A stretch of DNA of 64,000 bases from Sediminibacter sp. Hel_I_10 (GTDB lineage Bacteria; Bacteroidota; Bacteroidia; Flavobacteriales; Flavobacteriaceae). The position numbers were made by a program, and so were the translations under genes. Position 1 is the stretch's first letter; each line of letters opens with the position of its first letter. The stretch is taken from positions 3,224,001 to 3,288,000 of the forward strand of contig NZ_JHZX01000001.1 of the NCBI RefSeq assembly GCF_000688335.1, read 5' to 3'. Positions 24,572 to 33,642 of the stretch are shown here, in pieces. The notes beneath the pieces are model-generated. The model saw only the letters and a program-made list of their open reading frames with translations. It made no database searches and was not told where the DNA came from.

Positions 24572-27500
24572 TTAGTGACTCTCGACCCATAACTTCGCAT
24601 TCACAAAAGCCTCTAACCATGGCGAAACTTCATCCTCTTTTCGGTCATTAGGATAGTGTGCCCAATTCCAAGGAAAAGTAGAGCGCTCAATATGTGGCAT
24701 GGTTACTAAATGACGTCCAGTTTTATCACATAACATGGCTGTGTTATAATCAGAACCATTTGGATTAGCTGGATAATCGGCATATCCATATTTAGCGACA
24801 ATGTCATAATCTGTCTCTTCCTTCGGAAGTTGAAACTTACCTTCACCGTGCGAAATCCAAACACCTAATTTAGTTCCTGCCAGGGTAGATAGCATTACAG
24901 AATTATTTTCTTTTATTTCTACGGAAGTAAACCCACTTTCATGTTTATGTGAATCATTATAGGTCATTTTACCGTGCTCATCGTGGTCAGGATTTATCAA
25001 ATCTAACTCCATAAATAGCTGGCAACCATTACAAATCCCAATAGATAAGGTATCTTCACGATCAAAAAAGTCTTTAATAACTTTATTTGCTTTTGCGTTG
25101 TATTTAATAGCTCCCGCCCAACCTTTAGCGGAGCCTAAAACATCAGAATTAGAAAAACCGCCCACAGCGCCCAAAAACTGAATGTCTTTTAAATCTTCAC
25201 GGCCCGAAATTAAATCGGTCATGTGTACATCTTTAACATCAAAACCGGCTAAATACATTGCATTAGCCATTTCGCGCTCAGAGTTAGATCCTTTTTCTCT
25301 TAAGATGGCTGCCTTAGGTCTTTTAGACCTATGGTCTAGCGCCGCTAAAGTGCCATTAAAGTGCTTCGGAAATTTATAAACCAATGGCTGATTTTTATAA
25401 TGATTATAGCGATCTTGAGCCAAACCATTTGCCGTTTGCTTTTGGTCAAATAGGTAAGACGTTTTAAACCACGTATCTCTTAACTCTGAAACAGTCATCG
25501 AGAGGCTTTCCTCTCCATTGATAATACTCATCACGTCATTCTCCATGACGTTCCCTATATTGAAAAACGTAATACCAGCTTCAGATAGCGTCTGCTCTAT
25601 AGAATCATCTAAGGCTTGAAATACAATACCTGCATTTTCGGCAAAGAGAACTTTAAAAGCATCTTTTTCTCCTAAAGCTGAAATATTAAGAGTGGCACCT
25701 AATTTCGTATCAGCAAAGCACATTTCAAGTAAGGTGGTTATGAGTCCGCCAGAAGCAACATCATGACCTGCCACAATTTGATTGTCTTTAATTAAGTTTT
25801 GAACGGTATTAAAAACGGTGCTCACATAAGCTGCACTTTTGACATTAGGAGCTTCATTACCAATTTTATTTAAAATTTGTGCAAAGCTACTTCCGCCTAA
25901 TTTAAAGTCGTCTTGAGAGAGATTGATATAATAAATCGATCCGGCATTTTTCTTAAATACAGGCTCTACTACTTTGGTAATATCATTACAGTGTCCTGCT
26001 GCAGAAATGATGACTGTGCCTGGAGAAATAACATCACCATCGGGATATTTTTGCTTCATAGATAAAGAATCTTTACCTGTAGGCACATTGATGCCCAAAT
26101 CAATGGCGAACTCAGAGATGGCTTTTACGGCTTCATATAAACGAGCGTCTTCACCCTCATTTTTACAAGGCCACATCCAATTTGCCGAAAGGGATACACT
26201 TTTTAGACCTTCTTCTAATGGTGCCCACATAATGTTGGTAAGCGCTTCTGCAATAGCATTCCGACTACCTGCCGCAGGATCAATTAACCCGGCGATAGGA
26301 GCGTGGCCAATAGACGTGGCAATGCCTTCTTTTCCTTTAAAATCGAGAGCCATAACGCCTACATTATTTAAAGGCAATTGCAATGGGCCAGCGCACTGTT
26401 GTTTTGCAACCCGGCCACCAACACAACGGTCTACCTTATTGGTGAGCCAGTCTTTACAGGCTACGGCTTCCATTTGTAGTAGTTGGTCTAAATAATTATA
26501 AAATTGGCTGCTATTGTAATTGACGTCACTATAAGATCTTTTAACCGTTTGATCGTTCATCACAGTTTTTGGAGAACTTCCAAACATATCCTCTAAATCT
26601 AAATCCATAGGTTTAACCCCTTTGGTCTCAGACTCAAAACAGAAGTGCTTGTCATTGGTTACATTTCCGACGGTGTATAGAGGAGAACGTTCGCGCTCTG
26701 CAATATCGCTAATGTGTTTTAAATGTTTTTCGGCAATGAGAAGTCCCATACGTTCTTGGGATTCATTACCAATAATTTCTTTATCTGAAAGGGTGGGGTC
26801 TCCTACCGGTAATTTGTCTAAATCAATATGGCCACCAGTATCTTCTATAAGTTCTGACAGACAGTTTAAATGTCCGCCAGCACCATGATCATGAATAGAT
26901 ATAATCTGGTTCTCCTTACTTTCTACCATCCCTCTAATGACGTTTGCTGCACGCTTTTGCATTTCAGGATTAGAGCGTTGCACGGCATTAAGCTCAATAC
27001 CAGAAGCAAAAGCTCCTGTATCTGCTGATGACACTGCAGCACCACCCATACCAATTCTGTAGTTGTCACCACCAAGAACTACAATTTTGTCACCTTCTTC
27101 GGGAACCGCTTTTATGGCTTGATCTAATTTACCATAGCCAATACCGCCAGCTTGCATAATGACCTTGTCATAGCCCAATTTTCTAGGCGAAGCGTTGCTT
27201 TCAGTTGAAGCATCATCCTGCTCATTGTGTTCAAATGTGAGCACAGAACCACAAATAAGCGGTTGGCCAAATTTGTTTCCAAAATCTGAAGCACCATTAC
27301 TCGCTTTTATCAGAATGTCTAATGGCGTTTGGTAAAGCCATTCACGTGCTTCAAAAGCATTTTCCCAAGGTTTATTTTTCTCTAGTCTAGAGTAGGAGGT
27401 CATGTAAACCGCAGTTCCGGCTAAAGGTAAAGATCCTTTTCCTCCCGCAAGACGATCCCTAATTTCGCCACCAGATCCCGTAGCAGCACCATTAAAAGGC

Positions 27501-28267
27501 TCTACAGTGGTTGGGAAATTATGGGTTTCGGCTTTAAGAGAAATGACCGACTCAAAATCTTCTGTTTGATAAAAATCAGGAACGTCTGCTCGTTGTGGTG
27601 CAAACTGCTGGGCTCTTGGGCCTTTAATGAAAGCCACATTATCTTTATAAGCAGAAACAATAGTATTTGGGTTTTGCTTAGAAGTTTCTTTAATAAGTTT
27701 GAAAAGAGAATTTGGTTTTTCTTCTCCATCGATTACAAAAGTGCCGTTAAAAATCTTATGTCGGCAATGCTCCGAATTGACTTGTGAAAAGCCAAACACC
27801 TCAGAGTCTGTCAATGGTCTGCCAATTCTTTTTGAAACACTCTCTAAATAGTCAACTTCCTCATCGCTTAATGAGAGTCCTTCCTGGTTGTTGTATGCGG
27901 AAATATCCTCTATTTGAAGAATGGGTTCTGGTTGAACGCTAATGGTAAACGTATCTTGGGTTAAAACGCTGAATTTTTCTGAAATCATCGGATCAAAATC
28001 GGTGAAATCGGCTTTTACAGATTGAAATTCCTCTATTCTTATGATCCCGTCAATACCCATATTTTGAGTAATCTCGACGGCATTTGTACTCCATGGAGTG
28101 ATCATAGCTGCACGCGGACCAATAAAAAAATCCGCCACGGCGGACTGTTCTAGCTTAGGTTGGTTTCCAAAGAGCCATTCCAATTTTGAAATGGTCTCGG
28201 TTGTAAATTCTTTTGTGGCTTGAACAGCAAAAATTTTACTGTTTTGGTTTCCGAAGAAGTGAATCAT
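24572..28267 (-). CDS. purL: Phosphoribosylformylglycinamidine synthase, large single-chain form
   Basis: 1231 residues from ATG 28267; an in-frame codon 33 bp upstream would add a non-conserved leader. It converts FGAR to FGAM in purine synthesis using glutamine and ATP. Domains run from an N-terminal PurS-like region, through a linker and two AIRS-like halves (LKAETHNFPTTVEPFNGAATG, then GRVAKQQCAGPLQLPLNNVG), to a C-terminal glutamine amidotransferase with Cys in GICNGCQLFMEL and His in ISHGEGKF. This is the fused type rather than the split PurS/PurL/PurQ. Single gene with its own promoter and terminator. Confidence 0.96.
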   Translation of the reverse strand: MIHFFGNQNSKIFAVQATKEFTTETISKLEWLFGNQPKLEQSAVADFFIGPRAAMITPWSTNAVEITQNMGIDGIIRIEEFQSVKADFTDFDPMISEKFSVLTQDTFTISVQPEPILQIEDISAYNNQEGLSLSDEEVDYLESVSKRIGRPLTDSEVFGFSQVNSEHCRHKIFNGTFVIDGEEKPNSLFKLIKETSKQNPNTIVSAYKDNVAFIKGPRAQQFAPQRADVPDFYQTEDFESVISLKAETHNFPTTVEPFNGAATGSGGEIRDRLAGGKGSLPLAGTAVYMTSYSRLEKNKPWENAFEAREWLYQTPLDILIKASNGASDFGNKFGQPLICGSVLTFEHNEQDDASTESNASPRKLGYDKVIMQAGGIGYGKLDQAIKAVPEEGDKIVVLGGDNYRIGMGGAAVSSADTGAFASGIELNAVQRSNPEMQKRAANVIRGMVESKENQIISIHDHGAGGHLNCLSELIEDTGGHIDLDKLPVGDPTLSDKEIIGNESQERMGLLIAEKHLKHISDIAERERSPLYTVGNVTNDKHFCFESETKGVKPMDLDLEDMFGSSPKTVMNDQTVKRSYSDVNYNSSQFYNYLDQLLQMEAVACKDWLTNKVDRCVGGRVAKQQCAGPLQLPLNNVGVMALDFKGKEGIATSIGHAPIAGLIDPAAGSRNAIAEALTNIMWAPLEEGLKSVSLSANWMWPCKNEGEDARLYEAVKAISEFAIDLGINVPTGKDSLSMKQKYPDGDVISPGTVIISAAGHCNDITKVVEPVFKKNAGSIYYINLSQDDFKLGGSSFAQILNKIGNEAPNVKSAAYVSTVFNTVQNLIKDNQIVAGHDVASGGLITTLLEMCFADTKLGATLNISALGEKDAFKVLFAENAGIVFQALDDSIEQTLSEAGITFFNIGNVMENDVMSIINGEESLSMTVSELRDTWFKTSYLFDQKQTANGLAQDRYNHYKNQPLVYKFPKHFNGTLAALDHRSKRPKAAILREKGSNSEREMANAMYLAGFDVKDVHMTDLISGREDLKDIQFLGAVGGFSNSDVLGSAKGWAGAIKYNAKANKVIKDFFDREDTLSIGICNGCQLFMELDLINPDHDEHGKMTYNDSHKHESGFTSVEIKENNSVMLSTLAGTKLGVWISHGEGKFQLPKEETDYDIVAKYGYADYPANPNGSDYNTAMLCDKTGRHLVTMPHIERSTFPWNWAHYPNDRKEDEVSPWLEAFVNAKLWVESH

Positions 28268-28299
28268 TATAAGTGTAGTTATATAAAATGAGCGAAGCA

Positions 28300-28307
28300 C
28301 AAATTTA
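28300..28307 (-). promoter_or_regulatory. -7 promoter element of purL
   Basis: TAAATTTG on the minus strand matches TAnnTTTG, about 33 bp upstream of the purL ATG, which supports that start. Confidence 0.5.
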
Positions 28308-28375
28308 CTTTTTTTAGATGAAAATTGCGCTTTTTAAACATCGGTTTCTTAACAGTTATCCTTAACTTTTGAACA

Positions 28376-28404
28376 TAAAAAAAATCCCGAACAAGTCGGG
28401 ATTT
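28376..28404 (-). terminator. Terminator after the endonuclease I gene
   Basis: 9-bp stem AAATCCCGA / TCGGGATTT with a 5-nt loop and a minus-strand T-tract. Confidence 0.88.
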
Positions 28405-28426
28405 GAAATTTTCAGTTTTGAAAAAC

Positions 28427-29434
28427 TTATTGTCTAATCAATTTTTTAGTGATAGCGCCTTTTTTAGAGCTCAACCTTACAATATAAACTCCAGCATTTA
28501 AAGTGGAGATGTCTAGTTTTTTCTGATTAGTAGTCATTGTTTTTGAAAGTACTTTTTTGCCTAATACATCAAAAACCGCTACTGTAATGCTGTCTTTAGA
28601 TAATATAGTTACGGTATTTCCTTTTGCAGGATTAGGAAACATGCTAATATTGTTCTCTTCTTGACTGTTTACAGACAATGTTTCCCATCTGTTTTCAGCA
28701 TCAGCACCACCCCAAAAAACAGTTGCTAAATATGGGTTGTCAATAAATGGATTTCTGTTTCCTTGTGCATCTGCAATAACTTCGTTTCTATTGATTTCAA
28801 AATCTGAAACGGGATCTTCAATATTCCATTCTATAAATAAATCAAGTGTTCCAACATCTGTAAAAGGCTCGTTATACTTAAGATTAATGTACATCACCAT
28901 TCTGGCGACATCACCTTTCCAATCATCTCCAGGAAACCAAGTGCTCCCTAAATTCTCATAAGTTCCTCCTGAAGTATTGTTTGCAAAAGGTTTGTTGCCA
29001 CGATTGCTGTTCACTTGAACATCACAACTTCTTAAATGGTGAAGGTCTGCTCTTGCAACATCATAAATACCGTCAGCTAGCATCGACTGTGGGAATACGT
29101 GTTCAGTATTAAAAGTTTGTGTTGGGTAAGTATTGTTACCAGATAAATATTCCTGCTCGTTGCGAATTTCACCTGAGTACATCAACACCACTTCTGAGGC
29201 ATCGTCTAAGTTGGCATCAGCAGTATAAAGATACTGATGACGTTGGCCATAACTTAATATGTTAGTATGCTGATTGTTTGTAGTTGTTGCTACAAAGTCT
29301 TTTAGTTGTTCTCCGTCTGAAATACTAAATGACGTTGCGTCATAATAATCTTGCAGCTCTACAGGTACCTGCAGTTGAGCAAAAGCACTGATGCTAATGA
29401 AGGTTAATAAAGCAATAAAGTAAAAGTGTTTCAT
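28427..29434 (-). CDS. Secreted endonuclease I family nuclease with type IX secretion tail
   Basis: 335 residues. Signal peptide at about 1-19 (ending SAFA). The nuclease domain has FNTEHVFPQSML, whose His is the expected general base, and RADLHHLRSCDVQVNSNRGN, typical of EndA/NucM-type enzymes that cut DNA outside the cell for defence or phosphate supply. Residues about 258-335 are a type A T9SS C-terminal sorting domain (ISMFPNPAKGNTVTI, GVYIVRLSSKKGAITKKLI), so the protein should be exported by the gliding-associated secretion system. Thirteen bases separate it from the upstream methyltransferase gene on the same strand. Confidence 0.92.
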   Translation of the reverse strand: MKHFYFIALLTFISISAFAQLQVPVELQDYYDATSFSISDGEQLKDFVATTTNNQHTNILSYGQRHQYLYTADANLDDASEVVLMYSGEIRNEQEYLSGNNTYPTQTFNTEHVFPQSMLADGIYDVARADLHHLRSCDVQVNSNRGNKPFANNTSGGTYENLGSTWFPGDDWKGDVARMVMYINLKYNEPFTDVGTLDLFIEWNIEDPVSDFEINRNEVIADAQGNRNPFIDNPYLATVFWGGADAENRWETLSVNSQEENNISMFPNPAKGNTVTILSKDSITVAVFDVLGKKVLSKTMTTNQKKLDISTLNAGVYIVRLSSKKGAITKKLIRQ

Positions 29435-29447
29435 GATATATTAATTG

Positions 29448-30662
29448 TTAATTCTTCTTTTCTAATAATGCCATATAAAATCCGTCAAAACCAGATTTAT
29501 GAGCATAGACGATATTTTCTCGCGCAAAGGTAAACTCTTTTCCCATCTCTGATGTTAAGAAAATGTCAACTTGTTCTCTGTTTTCAGAAGGGAGAATTGA
29601 GCAGGTGGCATACACCATTTTTCCTCCTGGTTTTACCATTCTAGAGTATTGTTGCAAAATTTCTTGCTGCGTCTTTTTAATTTTTTCTAAAAATTCTGGC
29701 TCCAACTTCCATTTCGCATCAGGATTTCGTCTTAAAACTCCCAATCCAGAGCATGGTGCATCTATTAAAACGCGATCTGCCTTATCATATAATTTTTTAA
29801 TGACTTTGGTAGATTCAATTGTTCTGGTTTCAATATTGAAGGCTCCGTTTCTTTTGGCTCTTCGCTTTAGCTCATTAAGCTTATTGCCATAAATGTCTAA
29901 AGCTAAAACTTGACCTTTATTTTCCATCAATGTAGCAAGGTGAAGTGCTTTTCCTCCAGCACCTGCACAAGCGTCTACAACGCGCATTCCTGGTTCAACC
30001 TGCAAAAACTCTGCCACGAGTTGTGACGACGCATCTTGTACTTCAAAATGGCCGTTTTTAAATTCTTCAGTTTGAAAAACATTGGCGCGTTCTTTTAACT
30101 TAAGTGCACTTGGGTAACCTTTAATAGGCTCAGTATCTAGATTTTGATCAAACAGGGTAGCGTATAGTTTTTCCTTAGTTGTTTGTAAGGTATTTACACG
30201 CAATATAACATCAGCTTGCTCATTAAGCGCTGCTAATTCTTTGGTCCATAATTCTTCCCCAAGTTCTTTTTCTCCAAGTTCGTCCATCCAATCTGGAACA
30301 GCTTCTCGGTATTTTCTTATTTGAGAAAGTTCATCAAAACGACCTTTAATTCTTCGGGTTGGTGTATGCTCAAAGTATTTCCAGTCTGGAAGTTTAATCC
30401 CTTTTAGTGTTGCCCAAACCGCAAAGATGCGCCAAAGATTATCTCTATCAAAAGGCTCTTTAACTTCGGCTATTTCAGCATAAAGACGCTTCCAACGTAC
30501 AATTTCATAAGTCGTTTCGGCAACAAAGCCACGGTCGCGACTCCCCCAGCGTTTATCTCTCTTAAGTAGTTGCTGTATCACTTTGTCAGCATAGTTACCC
30601 TCATTAAAAATTAAGGTTAAACCATCAATCACTGCAAAGCATAAATTTCTATGTAATCTCAT
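29448..30662 (-). CDS. RsmB/NOP2-type RNA (cytosine-C5) methyltransferase
   Basis: 404 residues. The C-terminal SAM-binding domain has VVDACAGAGGKALHLATLM (motif I), RVLIDAPCSGLGVLRRNPD with the PC catalytic Cys, and MVYATCSILPSENREQV with the TC Cys: the two-cysteine pattern of Nop2/Sun-family m5C enzymes. The N-terminal 150 residues resemble the NusB-like region of RsmB, but this is the divergent Bacteroidota form. The likely target is 16S rRNA; the exact position is not evident. Its leader contains a 9-bp hairpin. Probably co-transcribed with the endonuclease gene. Confidence 0.88.
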   Translation of the reverse strand: MRLHRNLCFAVIDGLTLIFNEGNYADKVIQQLLKRDKRWGSRDRGFVAETTYEIVRWKRLYAEIAEVKEPFDRDNLWRIFAVWATLKGIKLPDWKYFEHTPTRRIKGRFDELSQIRKYREAVPDWMDELGEKELGEELWTKELAALNEQADVILRVNTLQTTKEKLYATLFDQNLDTEPIKGYPSALKLKERANVFQTEEFKNGHFEVQDASSQLVAEFLQVEPGMRVVDACAGAGGKALHLATLMENKGQVLALDIYGNKLNELKRRAKRNGAFNIETRTIESTKVIKKLYDKADRVLIDAPCSGLGVLRRNPDAKWKLEPEFLEKIKKTQQEILQQYSRMVKPGGKMVYATCSILPSENREQVDIFLTSEMGKEFTFARENIVYAHKSGFDGFYMALLEKKN

Positions 30663-30675
30663 CTTCTAAAATTAA

Positions 30676-30698
30676 GCTTAAATCTTTGAGATTTAAGC
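30676..30698 (-). promoter_or_regulatory. Hairpin in the leader of the RNA methyltransferase gene
   Basis: Perfect 9-bp inverted repeat GCTTAAATC / GATTTAAGC with a 5-nt loop, between the predicted transcription start (near 30695) and the ATG at 30662. It could be an operator or a leader RNA hairpin. Confidence 0.5.
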
Positions 30699-30701
30699 CT
30701 G

Positions 30702-30709
30702 CAAAGGTA
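30702..30709 (-). promoter_or_regulatory. -7 promoter element of the RNA methyltransferase gene
   Basis: Minus-strand TACCTTTG followed by C, an exact match to TAnnTTTG, 40 bp upstream of the start codon. Confidence 0.6.
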
Positions 30710-30838
30710 CATTAAAATTGTTTTCTCCTTTTATAGCGCGTATGAAACTTTCACTGTCTTTGGATAATAGGCTGGTTTAAATGCGATGCTGAAGCATTAC
30801 TAACAGAAGTTTTCTATTTTTACTGAAACAAGACTTAC

Positions 30839-31921
30839 ATGAAACAGCTCTTACTAGTATCTATAATGACTTCTTTTTTGTTTTCCTGCGGAAAAAAGAC
30901 ACCATCAGTTCGTTCTAAAAGTGCATCACAAATGGAAATTGAAATCGTGGATTTATTACGAGACTCTACTTTGAATGTTAGGGCTTTGGAGTTAGATCCA
31001 TCTGGTGGAGCATCTTTTGCCCTATCAAACGGGAAAATTGGGACTATTTCAGGGAACCCAAATGAAGAAGCGAGCCTGACTTTTCAACTAAAACAAGACA
31101 GTGTTATCCCAAATTTTCGCTCGTTAGCCGTTACCGATAGCGCTGCATTTGTATTAAGTATTGCATCGCCAGCGCTCTTATATAAAGTAGATAAAGATTC
31201 ATTACAACTGGTCTATAAGGAAACTCACAAAAACGTCTTTTATGATGCTATGGAATTTTGGAACAACCAAGAAGGGATTGCCATTGGCGATCCTACCGAA
31301 GACTGCATGAGCATCATTATTACCAGAGATGGTGGCAATACGTGGACGAAATTATCTTGTGAAGAGTTGCCGAAAGCTAAAGAAGGCGAGGCGGCCTTTG
31401 CTGCGAGTGATACCAATATCGCCATCGTTGGAGGCCATACTTGGATTGCTACGGGAGGGGTGGTAAGTAGAATCTTGTATTCCGCAGATAAAGGCAAAAC
31501 TTGGCGTACTTATGAGACACCAATAATTCAAGGCGAATCTACAACCGGTATCTATAGTCTAGATTTTTATGATGAAAAGCATGGATTCGCAATTGGTGGC
31601 GATTATATGAAACCAGCCGATAGTAGTGCAAATAAAATAAGAACAAAAGATGGAGGTAAGACTTGGGAGTTGGTTGCCAAAAACCAATCACCCGGCTACC
31701 GAAGTTGTGTGCAATATGTCCCCAATAGTAATGCTCAAGAATTAGTTGCCACTGGTTTTAAAGGAATTGATTATTCCAAAGATTCTGGAGAAACTTGGTC
31801 TCATCTTAGTGACGAAGGATTTTACACTTTAAGGTTTTTAAATGATAGTGTTGCCTATGCTGGAGGAGCAGGGAAAATTTCAAAAATCATTTTACGTAAA
31901 AAAAGGAATTCCAAAAACTAA
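30839..31921 (+). CDS. YCF48-like beta-propeller lipoprotein (often annotated 'oxidoreductase')
   Basis: 360 residues with a lipoprotein signal (SFLFSC, Cys17). Repeated Asp-box-type motifs (RDGGNTWTKL, ADKGKTWRTY, KDGGKTWELV, KDSGETWSHL) indicate a BNR/YCF48-like propeller. The name 'oxidoreductase' used for such proteins in databases is not backed by any redox motif here. It is probably a surface or periplasmic scaffold or binding protein. Monocistronic, divergent from the methyltransferase gene. Its promoter is not clear from sequence. Confidence 0.8.
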   Translation: MKQLLLVSIMTSFLFSCGKKTPSVRSKSASQMEIEIVDLLRDSTLNVRALELDPSGGASFALSNGKIGTISGNPNEEASLTFQLKQDSVIPNFRSLAVTDSAAFVLSIASPALLYKVDKDSLQLVYKETHKNVFYDAMEFWNNQEGIAIGDPTEDCMSIIITRDGGNTWTKLSCEELPKAKEGEAAFAASDTNIAIVGGHTWIATGGVVSRILYSADKGKTWRTYETPIIQGESTTGIYSLDFYDEKHGFAIGGDYMKPADSSANKIRTKDGGKTWELVAKNQSPGYRSCVQYVPNSNAQELVATGFKGIDYSKDSGETWSHLSDEGFYTLRFLNDSVAYAGGAGKISKIILRKKRNSKN

Positions 31922-32009
31922 ATTTCTTTGATGATCTGTTTGGTTTCGGGAATTGTGAAAAGATGCTTTTATAATGATGTGATCTAAGAGAAACAAATTA
32001 TGCATAGGC

Positions 32010-32441
32010 CTATCTGCCTCGTCTTTTTTTGAACTCCTCAAGCATGCGCTCGTTAAATTCATCTTCGGAAACTTTAAGTAGAATTATTTTTTTAGCCGGT
32101 ATGGCCGTTAGCAAACTTTCGATATAATCAATTTTTGATTGACTTCGCTCTTCTTCAAAGGCCATCATGTCGGTAAGCACGCTTTTAGCTTCAGTTTCAC
32201 TTAAGGTGTCTACGTTTAAGTTAGATCTTTTCTCTCTCAGGGTCATTCTCATCATATCTCTTTCAAGCTCATGAGCGTTGTAGATTGGCCAAAATTTTTG
32301 GGCTTCGGTTGTGGTAAGGTCTAGCTTTTCGGTAATAAAGGCGATTTTAAGGGCTTTTATGCGCTCACGTTTGCCTTTATCTTGGGCAAAGCTCGTAAGC
32401 ACTAGCAATAGCAATGCTAAAGTGATCAGTGATTTTTTCAT
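32010..32441 (-). CDS. Spy/CpxP-like periplasmic protein, 'sensor of ECF-type sigma factor'
   Basis: 143 residues with a signal peptide (MKKSLITLALLLLVLTSFAQ) and an all-helical mature part rich in charged residues (KLDLTTTEAQKFWPIYNAHE), the pattern of Bacteroidota proteins related to Spy/CpxP. It lies last in a sigma / anti-sigma / sensor operon, 4 bp after the middle gene. The likely role is to sense misfolded or envelope-stress signals in the periplasm and feed them to the anti-sigma protein; this rests on family and gene order. Confidence 0.8.
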   Translation of the reverse strand: MKKSLITLALLLLVLTSFAQDKGKRERIKALKIAFITEKLDLTTTEAQKFWPIYNAHELERDMMRMTLREKRSNLNVDTLSETEAKSVLTDMMAFEEERSQSKIDYIESLLTAIPAKKIILLKVSEDEFNERMLEEFKKRRGR

Positions 32442-32445
32442 AGTA

Positions 32446-32946
32446 TTAGTTTGTGATAAGATCTTCTAGATTGTTAGTGTCTAATAGGTAGGCTTCTAAT
32501 TGATCTTCATCAATGTTATTGTCAATAAAGTGATCTGTGATAAGGTTATTCTCAGAAAGTAAAGTAGCTAGTTCGTAGCTGGTATAGTCTGACTCCTCAA
32601 GATAATTTTCTATAGCTGCTGTTTCTAAAGAATCAAAACTTAAGGGTTGTGGTGTACTCATAAACAGATTAAAAGCTAAAATAAAGCTAGCGGCAACTGC
32701 TATTGCGGCAATTGCAGTTTTCCAGTGCCCTATAGAAATGACTTTTACTTCTTTCTCTTGTTCTAATTTTGAAAGAAGACGGGCATCAAAGTTTTCGAAA
32801 TAGTCACTAGGAACTTCAAATCCAGAATCACTAGCGCTTTCTTTGAGATGGGATACGTTTAAAATGTGTTCATCACTATGAGCGAAGTAATCCTTAGGGA
32901 CCTTAAAGCCGGAAGTCTTTGGAATATGTGAATTATTTGTGGTCAT
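32446..32946 (-). CDS. Probable membrane-bound anti-sigma factor (unrecognised family)
   Basis: 166 residues with one transmembrane helix at about 78-98 (TAIAAIAVAASFILAFNLFM). The N-terminal cytoplasmic part has a motif present twice: SGFKVPKDYF near 12-21 and SGFEVPSDYFENF near 41-53. The C-terminal periplasmic part is acidic. I do not recognise a named family, but position between an ECF sigma gene and a Spy-like gene, with one membrane span, makes an anti-sigma role likely. The duplicated motif is a candidate sigma-binding element (inference). Confidence 0.65.
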   Translation of the reverse strand: MTTNNSHIPKTSGFKVPKDYFAHSDEHILNVSHLKESASDSGFEVPSDYFENFDARLLSKLEQEKEVKVISIGHWKTAIAAIAVAASFILAFNLFMSTPQPLSFDSLETAAIENYLEESDYTSYELATLLSENNLITDHFIDNNIDEDQLEAYLLDTNNLEDLITN

Positions 32947-32978
32947 CTGTGTCTTTGACTATGTAATTTTTAATTGGT

Positions 32979-33521
32979 TTAATCTTTGGTGAGGTAGGCC
33001 TCAATTTTTTTTACAGCAATATGATAGCTCGCTTTTAAAGCACCTTCGGAAGTTTCTAAAATATCTGACATCTCCTTATATGTGATTTCCTGAAAGTATT
33101 TCATGTTAAAAACCAGCTGTTGTTTTTCGGGTAATGTTGCAATCGCCTTTTGCAGTTGCAGCTGGATCTCATCGCCTTCAAAATAAACGTCGGCTTGTAA
33201 ATTATTGATGGTGTAGGATTGTAATTCTTCCGAAGAAAAACTTAAGCGCTTGGCGTTTTTGTTGAGATGGGTAATGCTTTCATTGGTTGCTATGCGGTAC
33301 ATCCAAGAATATAATTTGCTGTCGCCCTTAAACTTATCAATATTTTTATAAATTTTTATAAAGGTGTTTTGCAATACATCATCAGCATCGGCATGTGATT
33401 TAACGATATGCCGAATATGCCAATACAAACGCTCTTTATAAAGTTTGAGCAGCTCCTTAAAGGCCGTATCCTTATCAAGATGATTTTGTAATTGAGCGAC
33501 TAAAGCTTCTTCTTCCTTCAA
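32979..33521 (-). CDS. ECF-type RNA polymerase sigma factor
   Basis: 180 residues. Region 2 lies at about 20-90 (FKELLKLYKERLYWHIRHIV, then ADDVLQNTFIKIYKNIDKF and LYSWMYRIATNESITHLNK). Region 4 lies at about 125-178 (LPEKQQLVFNMKYFQEITYKE and TSEGALKASYHIAVKKIE). The start appears to be TTG 33521: the frame is closed by a stop six codons upstream and no ATG lies before region 2. It leads a three-gene operon with a membrane protein and a Spy-like protein. Regulon unknown. Confidence 0.9.
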   Translation of the reverse strand: MKEEEALVAQLQNHLDKDTAFKELLKLYKERLYWHIRHIVKSHADADDVLQNTFIKIYKNIDKFKGDSKLYSWMYRIATNESITHLNKNAKRLSFSSEELQSYTINNLQADVYFEGDEIQLQLQKAIATLPEKQQLVFNMKYFQEITYKEMSDILETSEGALKASYHIAVKKIEAYLTKD

Positions 33522-33642
33522 GAATTGAATTTTGGTTTAGACTAAGGGATGTTATAAAGGTTTAAAACACCCCATTAGTTTTATCCCAGATCTCGAAGTT
33601 GTTTCAGAAATCTCTAATAATCACTTTAAAATTTAGAAGCGT

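Noticed and set aside
25974-26495. 173-codon antisense frame inside purL
   Set aside because: Lies wholly within the conserved purL sequence; composition is that of a reverse-strand shadow.
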